From UKL13-2 sp038321965 (GTDB lineage Bacteria; Pseudomonadota; Gammaproteobacteria; Burkholderiales; Usitatibacteraceae), in contig JBBQFL010000001.1 in NCBI GenBank assembly GCA_038321965.1, positions 62,001-126,000 of the forward strand: a DNA stretch of 64,000 bases, given 5' to 3'. The translations under genes and the position numbers were made by a program. The notes beneath the pieces are model-generated. The model searched no databases. It had not been told where the DNA came from and saw nothing but the letters and a program-made list of their open reading frames with translations. Below are positions 34,042 through 41,880 of this stretch, one piece after another; positions within the stretch are counted from its first letter, which is position 1, and each line of letters starts with the position of its first letter.

Positions 34042-34905
34042 CTATTTCTTCGCCAGCCAGCCCATTGCCAGCGCGGCGTCCTTGATCGGCGCGTAGTATT
34101 TGTTGTCCTTGGCGACAAAGCCGGTGTAGTGGTTGGGCAGCAAATTCGGCTGCGTCTTCAATTCATTGCCGATGTCTTCCAGCGCCTGCGTGAGCTTGGC
34201 CATCAGCGCTTTGTCTTTGGCGATATCGGCAGAGACGGCAAATGCATCGTTGGGTAGCGGTGCCGAGGTCCAGATGATGCGGCTGTCGGCCGCTTTGATG
34301 AGCCCTTGTTCGATCATGGCGTCGCGGTTGCGGTTGTAATCCGCGCCGGCATCGAGTTCCCCGCGCGTGACCTGCGTCTCGATCGCCTGATGTTTGGTGT
34401 TGATCACCTTGGAGAAAAACTTCTCGGGATCAAGTCCGCGCTTGAAAAATTCGTGCGACGGAATCAGGTAGCCGGAGGTTGAGCCCTTGTCGCCGAACGC
34501 GAACGTCTTGCCCTTCATGTCGTCGATCTTGTTGATGCCGCTATTCGGGCCTGTCACCATGATGGCGAAGTATTCGGGCTTGCCGTCATACAAAATTGTC
34601 GCCACGACTTCGGCGTTGGCCTGATGATTGGCCAGCACGTATCCCCAAGGGCCCATCAGCGAAAAATCGGTTTCGCCCGCAGCCAGCGATTTGGCCAGAC
34701 CCTCCCATGTGTCTACGGTGCGCAGCCGCACTTCGCGACCAAGCTTCTTGGATAAATACGCTGCCAACGGCTTGTAGGTTGCATCGTTTTTTTCCTTGTC
34801 CGGCTGGAATAGGCCAACGCCGAATTCCAGCGGTTTTTGTGCGTGCGCGGAACCTGCAGTAATCGTCAGGGCGAGCGCAGCTAACAACGCAGTGAAATGT
34901 TTCAT
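34042..34905 (-). CDS. phnD: PhnD-like periplasmic phosphonate/oxyanion-binding protein
   Basis: A 287-residue binding protein with a signal peptide (1-22, ending SAHAQ). The PhnD family is shown by FGVGLFQPDKEKNDATYKPLAAYL, FSLMGPWGYVLAN, FAFGDKGSTSGYLIP and WTSAPLPNDAFAV. It is divergent from arsR with 163 bases between them. The family includes binders of phosphonates, phosphite, phosphate and the arsenite sensor AioX. The ligand cannot be assigned from motifs. Confidence 0.92.
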   Translation of the reverse strand: MKHFTALLAALALTITAGSAHAQKPLEFGVGLFQPDKEKNDATYKPLAAYLSKKLGREVRLRTVDTWEGLAKSLAAGETDFSLMGPWGYVLANHQANAEVVATILYDGKPEYFAIMVTGPNSGINKIDDMKGKTFAFGDKGSTSGYLIPSHEFFKRGLDPEKFFSKVINTKHQAIETQVTRGELDAGADYNRNRDAMIEQGLIKAADSRIIWTSAPLPNDAFAVSADIAKDKALMAKLTQALEDIGNELKTQPNLLPNHYTGFVAKDNKYYAPIKDAALAMGWLAKK

Positions 34906-35032
34906 ATCTAGTTCGTCTCGAAGGTGTCGTTGCTTGGGGTTGGAAAATTACGTAAATGGCTAACGCGTGGATGCGCTTGGCTGAATAGCACTCTATCAGT
35001 CATTACGAATCGAGCAATCTTACAAAAATCAC

Positions 35033-35061
35033 TTGACAGGCGGATATCATTTCCATATTAT
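35033..35061 (+). promoter_or_regulatory. Sigma70 promoter of the ars operon
   Basis: TTGACA (35033-35038), 17 bases, TATTAT (35056-35061). The expected transcription start is at about 35068-35069, the first base of the arsR ATG, so the mRNA would be leaderless. Confidence 0.85.
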
Positions 35062-35076
35062 TAGAAATATGGAAAT
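35049..35076. promoter_or_regulatory. ArsR operator covering -10 and start codon
   Basis: A perfect inverted repeat, ATTTCCATAT-N8-ATATGGAAAT, spans the -10 box, the transcription start and the first codons of arsR. Bound ArsR would occlude RNA polymerase directly. Confidence 0.82.
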
Positions 35077-35437
35077 AAAAAATACGATTGCCGCCTTGGC
35101 GGCGTTGGCGCAGGAAACAAGATTGGCCATTTTCCGCCTTCTGGTCGAGACTGGCCCGCAGGGCTTGGCGGTTGGCAGCATCGCTGAAAAACTGAGCCTC
35201 GCAAACGCCACGCTCTCGTTTCACCTGAAGGAGCTGACCAATGCCGGGCTGACTATCGCCACGCCGAATGGCCGCTCGATTATCTACTCGGCCAACTTCG
35301 AGACCATGAACGGCCTCATAGGCTACCTCACCGACAACTGTTGCGCGGGCAGTTCTTGTTCACCGGTTACAGCCGCTTGCGTGCCGGTCAGCGCGCAAAA
35401 GAAGTCAACTTCCACTTCAAAACGGAGCAAAACATGA
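35069..35437 (+). CDS. arsR: ArsR arsenite-responsive repressor
   Basis: A 122-residue winged-helix repressor: AALAQETRLAIFRLLVE, the recognition region ANATLSFHLKELTNAG, and the wing GRSIIYSANF. The probable As(III) site is C-terminal, Cys91, Cys92 and Cys97 (DNCCAGSSC). It resembles the Acidithiobacillus ferrooxidans type and not the classical ELCVCDL type. The ATG at 35069 is the family-like start; a longer frame would include the -35 box. The stop overlaps arsI by four bases (ATGA). Confidence 0.93.
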   Translation: MEIKNTIAALAALAQETRLAIFRLLVETGPQGLAVGSIAEKLSLANATLSFHLKELTNAGLTIATPNGRSIIYSANFETMNGLIGYLTDNCCAGSSCSPVTAACVPVSAQKKSTSTSKRSKT

Positions 35438-35949
35438 AACGCTTTCACGTACACGTCGCCGTCAGCGACCTTGAACAAAGCACACATTTTTATTCAGCCA
35501 TGTTCGGCGCGCAGCCGACGGTGCTAAAGTACGATTACGCAAAATGGATGCTTGACGATCCATGCATTAATTTCGCCATTTCTGAACGCGCTGGTGCAGA
35601 GGGCGTCAATCATCTGGGCTTTCAGGCTGAATCTGCTGAAGAGCTCGAAGAAATTCATACACGCCTGCAATCCGCCGACAGCGCCATCGCCGCCGAAAAA
35701 GGCGCCAATTGCTGCTACGCCAAATCGGACAAGTACTGGGTGCAGGACCCGTCCGGCATCGCATGGGAGAGTTTTCGTTCGCTGGAGTCGATTCCGTTTT
35801 ATGGCGAGAACAGCCACAAGGACGCGATCAATGCTGAAAATGCGACCGCAGAAGCGGGAAGCAGCGGCTGTGCCACAGCCTGTTGCCCGACCATTGAGCC
35901 CAACACCGTAGAAGTAAAAACCGCTGCGAAGGCCTGCTGCAATGGCTGA
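35434..35949 (+). CDS. arsI: ArsI/CadI-family C-As lyase
   Basis: A 171-residue vicinal-oxygen-chelate (glyoxalase-fold) enzyme. ArsI removes methyl or aryl groups from trivalent organoarsenicals. The As-binding pair is Cys93-Cys94 in GANCCYAKSDKYWVQDPSG. Likely metal ligands are His5, His60 (NHLGF) and Glu112 (IAWESF). The last 40 residues form an unusual tail with CATACC and ACC motifs that could bind extra As or metal. It overlaps arsR by four bases and arsC by eight. CadI-type cadmium function is an alternative, less likely here. Confidence 0.9.
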   Translation: MKRFHVHVAVSDLEQSTHFYSAMFGAQPTVLKYDYAKWMLDDPCINFAISERAGAEGVNHLGFQAESAEELEEIHTRLQSADSAIAAEKGANCCYAKSDKYWVQDPSGIAWESFRSLESIPFYGENSHKDAINAENATAEAGSSGCATACCPTIEPNTVEVKTAAKACCNG

Positions 35950-36436
35950 TCGTGTCTTCAACGTGCTCTTCCTGTGCACACACAATTCCGCCCGTTCGAT
36001 CATGGCCGAAGCGCTCCTGAACACCATCGGGCGGGAGCGCTTTCAGGCGTTTAGCGCGGGCAGCATGCCGAGCGGCCGGGTAAATCCGTTCGCCATCGAA
36101 ATGGCCAGGACTATCGGCTATCTCACAGACGATATCCGCAGCAAATCTTGGGATGAATTTGCACTGCCTGACGCGCCGAAAATGGACATCATCATCACCG
36201 TTTGCGATGACGCCGCAGGCGAAACCTGCCCGATATGGCCTGGCCATCCCGCCACCGCGCACTGGGGCTTTCCCGATCCATCGAAAGCCGACGGCAGCGA
36301 TGACGACAAGCGGCACGCATTCGGCAAAGTGTTTCACGACATTCGGCGGCGTATCGAGCTGCTGGCAAATTTGCCGGTGGACAAGTTGGAGCGCTTGGCG
36401 TTAACAAACGAACTCAAACGCATCCACGTGCAATGA
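35942..36436 (+). CDS. arsC: ArsC arsenate reductase (LMW-phosphatase type)
   Basis: A 164-residue arsenate reductase. The P-loop FLCTHNSARSIMAE holds the nucleophilic Cys. A second Cys pair in the VCDDAAGETCP loop is available for the thioredoxin-coupled disulfide cascade. WGFPDPS is family-typical. It converts As(V) to As(III), which must then leave the cell. It overlaps arsI by eight bases and aqpS by four. Confidence 0.94.
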   Translation: MADRVFNVLFLCTHNSARSIMAEALLNTIGRERFQAFSAGSMPSGRVNPFAIEMARTIGYLTDDIRSKSWDEFALPDAPKMDIIITVCDDAAGETCPIWPGHPATAHWGFPDPSKADGSDDDKRHAFGKVFHDIRRRIELLANLPVDKLERLALTNELKRIHVQ

Positions 36437-37098
36437 GTTCCTATCCTATATCCCGGCGTGTCGCTGTGGAGGCGCTGGGCACCGCGCTGCTGTTGTCCGT
36501 CGTCGTCGGCTCCGGGATCATGGGAGAGCGTCTCGCGTCAGGCAATGCAGCCATCGTTCTACTTGCCAATTCCGTCGCCACTGGCGCGGCGTTGTTTGTG
36601 TTGATTACCCTGTTTGCGCCGATCTCCGGCGCGCATTTCAATCCCGTCGTTAGCATGATCGAGGCTGTCTTCGGAGGCCTGCCGCCACGACACGCAATGC
36701 TGTATATCGTTGTCCAGTTCGTCGGCGCGCTCATCGGCGTGCTTATCGCCCATCTTATGTTCGAACTGCCATTGATTCAATCCTCCCAGCACGTGCGCAC
36801 TGGCACTGCGCAATGGATCAGCGAATTCGTCGCTACATTTGGATTGCTGAGCGTGATCCTCTTTAGCAGAAAGGCGGCCGTGACGACGGTTGCAGCCTCG
36901 GTTGCCTGCTACATCAGCGCCGCGTACTGGTTCACTGCCTCCACCTCGTTCGCCAATCCAGCCGTTACATTTGCGCGCTCACTCACCGATACCTTCTCCG
37001 GCATCCGCATGATCGATGCGCCGATGTTCATGGTCGCGCAGGTCATTGGCGCAGCAGTGGCTTGTGCGGTCTTTCGCTGGATCAAGGATGAAAAATGA
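36433..37098 (+). CDS. aqpS: Aquaglyceroporin of the ars operon (AqpS-like)
   Basis: A 221-residue MIP channel with six hydrophobic helices. The two half-helix motifs are NPV (HFNPVVS, a deviation from NPA) and NPA (FANPAVTFAR). In Sinorhizobium meliloti an arsenic-operon aquaporin, AqpS, lets As(III) made by ArsC flow out without a pump. The operon order and the lack of arsB or acr3 here point to the same arrangement. It is last in the operon and ends 40 bases before the PIN toxin stop on the other strand. Confidence 0.9.
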   Translation: MSSYPISRRVAVEALGTALLLSVVVGSGIMGERLASGNAAIVLLANSVATGAALFVLITLFAPISGAHFNPVVSMIEAVFGGLPPRHAMLYIVVQFVGALIGVLIAHLMFELPLIQSSQHVRTGTAQWISEFVATFGLLSVILFSRKAAVTTVAASVACYISAAYWFTASTSFANPAVTFARSLTDTFSGIRMIDAPMFMVAQVIGAAVACAVFRWIKDEK

Positions 37099-37138
37099 CA
37101 GAAACCCCAACGCAGGTTGTCGCCGTAGTAGACATCCT

Positions 37139-37552
37139 TCATTTTTTGCGCGAAGTCGTTGCTGTTGTGAGGGCAGTTTTGGCAAAGTACTGCACACCGG
37201 GCAACCCCTTGAAATCGTCGTCCTGCGTCCAGACAATCGCACCCAAACGTTGGGCGGTGGCGTAAATAAGGCTGTCGGCCAGCGGCATCGGGTACCGTGC
37301 GGCGTCAAGTGCCAATGCGGCATCGACAGGCACAACTTTTCCCGCGTGCATGGCGCCCGCCACCTGTAATGCATGCTGTTCGCCGCGTTCGCGCAGCACT
37401 TTCTTGAAGACCTCGTATAGCACGATCGCAGGCACGATCAGGTTTTTGCTGTCCTCAATCGCCGCTACGAAACGCGTCGCCTCAATGCCGCCGGTAAGAT
37501 ATTCCAGCCACGCGGAAGAATCAACGACGTTTAGCGATGCTACCTTCGCCAT
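37139..37552 (-). CDS. PIN-domain toxin (VapC-like)
   Basis: A 137-residue endoribonuclease-type PIN domain. Acidic residues are in VVDSSAWLEYL, the central LYEVFKK, PLADSLIYATA and TQDDDF, as required for the metal site. It starts three bases after the antitoxin stop. It is likely a vapBC-like toxin cleaving RNA when the antitoxin is lost. Confidence 0.9.
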   Translation of the reverse strand: MAKVASLNVVDSSAWLEYLTGGIEATRFVAAIEDSKNLIVPAIVLYEVFKKVLRERGEQHALQVAGAMHAGKVVPVDAALALDAARYPMPLADSLIYATAQRLGAIVWTQDDDFKGLPGVQYFAKTALTTATTSRKK

Positions 37553-37555
37553 CGC

Positions 37556-37762
37556 TTATACCCGCTCTGCGTCGCGCTCGATGGCGGTGTCCATACCCGC
37601 AAGTAGTCCGCGCATTTCCTTCGGCGCGCGCACGCGAATCAGTTCCACGCGGTTGCCGAATTGCAGCACGCGCATTCTTTCGCCGGGTGTCAATTTCAAT
37701 GCCTCGCGAACAGCGCGCGGAATGACCACCTGGAATTTGGGGGAAATGGTGACGGTATCCAT
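37556..37762 (-). CDS. AbrB/SpoVT-type antitoxin
   Basis: A 68-residue swapped-hairpin DNA-binding protein: TVTISPKFQVVIPRAVREALKLTPGERM is the typical AbrB/MazE-like N-terminal motif. The C-terminal half would wrap the PIN toxin. A CAGGA box precedes the ATG, and a palindrome directly upstream is a probable autoregulatory operator. Confidence 0.92.
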   Translation of the reverse strand: MDTVTISPKFQVVIPRAVREALKLTPGERMRVLQFGNRVELIRVRAPKEMRGLLAGMDTAIERDAERV

Positions 37763-37770
37763 ACGGGTTC

Positions 37771-37789
37771 CTGTTTGAATTGCAAACAG
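37771..37789. promoter_or_regulatory. Palindrome upstream of the antitoxin
   Basis: CTGTTTG-N5-CAAACAG, perfect 7-bp arms, eight bases upstream of the antitoxin ATG. A weak promoter (TTGCGT-17-GATACT, minus strand) lies just before it. This is a likely site for conditional autoregulation by the toxin-antitoxin complex. Confidence 0.65.
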
Positions 37790-37909
37790 TATCGATCAAC
37801 GAGTCGTCATACGCAAGCATCATCGATCTATTATTGCCATAGCCAAAAAGTCAAACTCCAATACTGGCACGGCTTGCAGGCCAAAAACATCCGGAAACTC
37901 CCGCCAATG

Positions 37910-39355
37910 CTAGGGTTTGCCCTTCACCTTACCGTACAACAACAGCGCCGCATTTCTTTGTACAGCATGATCGACAATCGGCTCCGGATAATCACGCCCA
38001 ACGACCACACCGCAGGCTTGCTGCTCCAGTGGCGGCAACATCCATGGCGCGTGAATAAACTTGTCGGGTACGTTCTTGAGTTCCGGCAGGTAGCGGCGAA
38101 TGAACTTCCCCTCCGGATCAAAGCGCTCAGACTGCGTCACCGGATTGAAGATTCGGAAATACGGCTGCGCATCGCAGCCGGTGGATGCCGCCCACTGCCA
38201 GCCACCGTTATTGGCTGATAAATCGAAGTCATTCAGGTTGCCGGCGAAATATTTCTCACCCCAGCGCCAGTCGATGAGCAGATCCTTGGTCAAGAAGCTG
38301 GCGACGATCATGCGTAGCCGGTTGTGCATGTATCCGGTCTGATTGATCTGCAGCATGGCAGCATCGATGATCGGATAACCGGTACGCGCCTCGCACCAGG
38401 CGCTGAACAATTGCTCGTTGTTTGGCCACAAAATCGCGTCGTACTCCGGTCTGAACGCCGACTTCGCCGCATGCGGAGTGTGATACAAAATCTGGAAATA
38501 AAAATCGCGCCAAATCAATTCCGACAGCCACGTTGCAGCACCTTCGCTCCTTTGCGCCAGCGCGTGGGCAGTGCGCGCCAGTTCGCGTATCGAGACCGTG
38601 CCGAAGCGATTGTGCACCGATAGATACGAAACGCCTTTCACAGAGGGAATGTCGCGTGCCGTCTTGTAAGCGTCGATGCGATTGACAAAATCTGCGAGCA
38701 GTTTCCGTGCTGCCGCTTCGCCGCCCTTGATCCCAAGCGCCTTGAGATTGGTGCGCATGAAGCCCAGCGCCTCCAGCGACATCACTGGTTCAGCAGCTGG
38801 TGCCTTGGCGAAATGCGCTCGGTATTTCTCAACCGGATAGGCTTTGAGCTGGAACGCATCGAGCTTCTTGAGCCACGCGTTTTTGTAGGGCGTGAACACG
38901 CTGTAGGTACCGCCAGCTTGGGTGAGCACCTCGTCCTTTTCGAATATCACCGTGTCCTTGAACGGGTGAAAGCCGATGTCGTCTCGCATGAGCGCGTCGC
39001 GCACCAGCAGGTCGCGAGCAATCGCATCCGGTTCATAGTCTTCGTTGGTGAATACCGCATCGACATTCAATTCGCGCGCCAGCTTCGGGATCAAGGCTTT
39101 CGCTTCTGCATGGTGAACGTGCAGCGCGCCGCCCAGGGTGTGCAATGAGGCCGCCAACTCTTGAACACTCTCCCAAATAAATTCCACGCGCCGGTCAGCC
39201 TTGCTCGGCAATGTGTCGAGAATCTGCATGTCGAAGACGAACACGCAATGCACGTACCGCGCCGATTTCAGCGCGTGGTAGAGGCCCGCGTTGTCGGTTG
39301 TGCGCAAATCGCGGCGGAACCAGAACAGTGCGGCGTCCATTGTTTGAGTTTTCAT
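37910..39355 (-). CDS. phrB: Deoxyribodipyrimidine photolyase
   Basis: A 481-residue light-dependent repair enzyme for UV pyrimidine dimers. The antenna domain starts LFWFRRDLRTTDN. The FAD domain carries LIWRDFYFQIL, GYPIIDAAMLQINQTGYMHN in part, RMIVASFLTKDLLIDWRWGE and the FDLSANNGGWQWAASTG block. The start could be the ATG at 39355 or one five codons on. It is divergent from yqgE, which starts 64 bases away. Confidence 0.95.
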   Translation of the reverse strand: MKTQTMDAALFWFRRDLRTTDNAGLYHALKSARYVHCVFVFDMQILDTLPSKADRRVEFIWESVQELAASLHTLGGALHVHHAEAKALIPKLARELNVDAVFTNEDYEPDAIARDLLVRDALMRDDIGFHPFKDTVIFEKDEVLTQAGGTYSVFTPYKNAWLKKLDAFQLKAYPVEKYRAHFAKAPAAEPVMSLEALGFMRTNLKALGIKGGEAAARKLLADFVNRIDAYKTARDIPSVKGVSYLSVHNRFGTVSIRELARTAHALAQRSEGAATWLSELIWRDFYFQILYHTPHAAKSAFRPEYDAILWPNNEQLFSAWCEARTGYPIIDAAMLQINQTGYMHNRLRMIVASFLTKDLLIDWRWGEKYFAGNLNDFDLSANNGGWQWAASTGCDAQPYFRIFNPVTQSERFDPEGKFIRRYLPELKNVPDKFIHAPWMLPPLEQQACGVVVGRDYPEPIVDHAVQRNAALLLYGKVKGKP

Positions 39356-39418
39356 GGCTTTCAGCGTCGAACGTTTGGCATAGTCAAGCCAGCGTTAAAC
39401 AGGTAAAATTTTGTATTA

Positions 39419-39979
39419 GTGGACAGCATCAATCTTACCAATCATTTCCTCATCGCCATGCCGGGCATGGCCGATCCGCATTTTTCCAAGACCCTGACGT
39501 TGATCTGCGAGCATTCCGAACGTGGTGCGATCGGTCTCGTGATCAACAAACCCATCGACGTGACCTTGGGAACGCTCTTCGAACAGGTCAATATCAAACT
39601 CAATGACGAAGCTTTGTGCATGGAGCCCGTGCACTTCGGCGGACCGGTGATGGTGGATCGCGGTTTTGTGCTGCATCAGCCGCTGGGTGACTGGAGCTCC
39701 ACGCTCAAGATCGATGACGACACCGGTCTCACCACATCCAAAGACATTCTCGAAGCGATGGCCGAGGGCCACGGTCCCAGCCGCGTGTTGGTGACGCTAG
39801 GTTACGCTGGCTGGGCACCGGGGCAACTGGAAGATGAAATCAAGCGTAACGGGTGGCTCACGGTGGAAGCCAAGGCGTCAATGATGTTCGAGCTTCCCGC
39901 AGAAACGCGTGTGACGGCGGCGATGGGCTTGCTGGGGCTCAATTACGGAAATTTGTCGGATGTCGCGGGCCATGCATAG
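39419..39979 (+). CDS. yqgE: YqgE/AlgH family protein
   Basis: A 186-residue UPF0301/DUF179 protein starting with GTG. The start is supported by the family-typical INLTNHFLIAMPGMADPHF beginning. Other signatures are RGAIGLVINKP, VHFGGPV and LGYAGWAPGQLEDEI. AlgH has been linked to alginate regulation in Pseudomonas, but the biochemical role is unclear. It overlaps ruvX. Confidence 0.94.
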   Translation: MDSINLTNHFLIAMPGMADPHFSKTLTLICEHSERGAIGLVINKPIDVTLGTLFEQVNIKLNDEALCMEPVHFGGPVMVDRGFVLHQPLGDWSSTLKIDDDTGLTTSKDILEAMAEGHGPSRVLVTLGYAGWAPGQLEDEIKRNGWLTVEAKASMMFELPAETRVTAAMGLLGLNYGNLSDVAGHA

Positions 39980-40424
39980 CGATCGCGCAGAAACCATCTT
40001 GGGCTTCGACTTTGGCGAGAGGCGCATCGGCGTCGCTGTCGGCAACACCGTGACCTCGCAAGCGCAGGCGCTGACCACGCTGCACGTAGAGTCGAACGCT
40101 GCGCGTTTGGGCGCCGTTGAAAAACTTGTGAATGAATGGCAACCGGCCAGCTTTGTCGTCGGTCAGCCATGTTACGAAAATGAGCACGCTGACGGGCGAG
40201 TGCATCCGATCGCGCACCTTGCCAAGAAATTTGGCAATCGCCTGGCTGAAAAATTTCGCCTGCCGGTGACATACGTCAACGAGACCCTGAGCTCAGTCGA
40301 GGCCAGCAGCATTCTCGGCGCACGCGGTGTCAAGGGGATCGCACAGAAGGCGGAAATCGACGCCGTGGCCGCGCAGGTGATCCTGCAGAGTTTTCTCGAT
40401 GAGCGAGCCAGCCATGCAGCTTGA
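39960..40424 (+). CDS. ruvX: RuvX/YqgF Holliday-junction-resolvase-like RNase H fold protein
   Basis: A 154-residue protein with the RNase H-like LGFDFGERRIGVAVGN motif and the YVNETLSSVEA motif of the family. YqgF proteins act in pre-16S rRNA 5' maturation. GGAAA upstream favours the ATG at 39960, although 39972 is also possible. It overlaps yqgE and, at its 3' end, pyrR by 26 bases. Confidence 0.94.
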   Translation: MSRAMHSDRAETILGFDFGERRIGVAVGNTVTSQAQALTTLHVESNAARLGAVEKLVNEWQPASFVVGQPCYENEHADGRVHPIAHLAKKFGNRLAEKFRLPVTYVNETLSSVEASSILGARGVKGIAQKAEIDAVAAQVILQSFLDERASHAA

Positions 40425-40914
40425 CGCCGAACAGCTCGTTACCGCGCTCGCCACCAAAATCGGCTCGCTCGCCGATGATACGGTCGTGGTCGGCATCCAT
40501 AGCGGCGGGGTGTGGGTTGCGGAGCGCCTGCATCAGATGCTCAAGGCGGTTCCACCGTTGGGCACGCTTGCGGTTACCTTGCATCGCGACGATTTCGGCA
40601 AGATCGGTCTGCACCCGCAGAAGAAATCCACCGACATGCCGATCAATGTCGATGGCCGCCATATCCTGCTGGTCGATGATGTTCTCAACACCGGGCGCAC
40701 GCTGCGTGCAGCACTCAATGAGCTGTTCGATTTTGGCCGTCCCGCCAGCGTGAAGCTGGCGGTGCTGGTGGACCGCGGGCTGCGCGAGCTGCCATTTGCC
40801 GCCGACTATATCGGCGCCACCATGACGCTGGAGGCAAGCCAGGAGCTGGTACTGACTAACGAGAACCATCATCTGCGCTTCGACGTGCGCAGCAAAGATG
40901 CGCAGAAAAAATAA
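40399..40914 (+). CDS. pyrR: PyrR bifunctional regulator / uracil phosphoribosyltransferase-like protein
   Basis: A 171-residue type I phosphoribosyltransferase fold. The PRPP loop is ILLVDDVLNTGRTLRAAL. SGGVWVAERL and VDRGLRELPFAADYIG match PyrR. In Gram-positives PyrR attenuates pyr transcripts; in betaproteobacteria its role next to pyrB is less clear. I see no obvious attenuator in the nine bases before pyrB. Confidence 0.93.
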   Translation: MSEPAMQLDAEQLVTALATKIGSLADDTVVVGIHSGGVWVAERLHQMLKAVPPLGTLAVTLHRDDFGKIGLHPQKKSTDMPINVDGRHILLVDDVLNTGRTLRAALNELFDFGRPASVKLAVLVDRGLRELPFAADYIGATMTLEASQELVLTNENHHLRFDVRSKDAQKK

Positions 40915-40923
40915 TTCACGACC

Positions 40924-41880
40924 ATGGCGCTTTCATTTAATCCCCAACTGACTTCAGACGGAAAACTCAAGCATCTGTTGAGTACCGAAGGCCTACCGCG
41001 ACAATTGATCGAGTCGCTCCTGGAAACGGCCGACCAGTTCGTCAGCGTCGGGGACCGCGAAGTAAAAAAGGTACCGATTCTTCGCGGCAAGTCGGTGTTC
41101 AATCTGTTCTTCGAAAACTCCACGCGCACACGAACCACCTTCGAGATCGCCGCCAAGCGCCTGTCAGCGGACGTGATCAATCTCAACATCAATGCGTCAT
41201 CAACCACCAAGGGCGAATCGCTGCTCGACACGGTCGACAACCTCGCCGCGATGAATGCCGACATGTTCGTCGTGCGCCACGCCGAATCCGGTGCGGCGCA
41301 TTTGATCGCACAGCATGTCAAACCGGGCATTGCCGTCATCAACGCCGGTGATGGCAGGCATGCGCACCCGACGCAGGGTCTGCTGGACATGTACACGATT
41401 CGCCATTACAAGAAATCGTTTCACAACCTGACGGTGGCTATCGTTGGCGACGTGCTGCACTCACGGGTGGCGCGCTCTGGCATCCACGCGCTGACCACGC
41501 TGGGCTGTCCGGATGTGCGGGTGATCGGGCCGAAAACGCTGATACCAACTGATGTCGAACGCATGGGTGTCAGCGTGTTTCACGACATGGCGCGCGGGCT
41601 GGAGGGCTGCGATGTGGTGATCATGCTGCGCCTGCAGAATGAGCGCATGAACGGTGCGCTGTTGCCCAGTGCACACGAATTCTTTAAAAGCTACGGCCTG
41701 ACGACGGCAAAACTTGCACGCGCAAAGCCGGACGCCATCGTCATGCATCCCGGCCCGATGAACCGTGGCGTGGAGATAGACTCGCTGGTTGCCGATGGCA
41801 GGCAAAGCGTGATTCTGCCGCAGGTGACCTTCGGCATCGCGGTGCGCATGGCGGTGATGGCCACGGTGGTGGGTGCATGA
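40924..41880 (+). CDS. pyrB: Aspartate carbamoyltransferase catalytic chain
   Basis: A 318-residue enzyme that makes carbamoyl-aspartate in the second step of UMP synthesis. The carbamoyl-phosphate motif FENSTRTRTTFE and the later HPTQGLLDMYTI and VMHPGPMNRGVEI motifs are intact. The stop overlaps the next gene by four bases (ATGA), coupling it to the pseudo-dihydroorotase needed for assembly. Confidence 0.97.
   Translation: MALSFNPQLTSDGKLKHLLSTEGLPRQLIESLLETADQFVSVGDREVKKVPILRGKSVFNLFFENSTRTRTTFEIAAKRLSADVINLNINASSTTKGESLLDTVDNLAAMNADMFVVRHAESGAAHLIAQHVKPGIAVINAGDGRHAHPTQGLLDMYTIRHYKKSFHNLTVAIVGDVLHSRVARSGIHALTTLGCPDVRVIGPKTLIPTDVERMGVSVFHDMARGLEGCDVVIMLRLQNERMNGALLPSAHEFFKSYGLTTAKLARAKPDAIVMHPGPMNRGVEIDSLVADGRQSVILPQVTFGIAVRMAVMATVVGA

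Noticed and set aside
31438..37789. A transposon or integron carrying the mer/ars genes
   Set aside because: No transposase, integrase, resolvase or clear terminal inverted repeats were seen, so mobility is not supported by this sequence alone.
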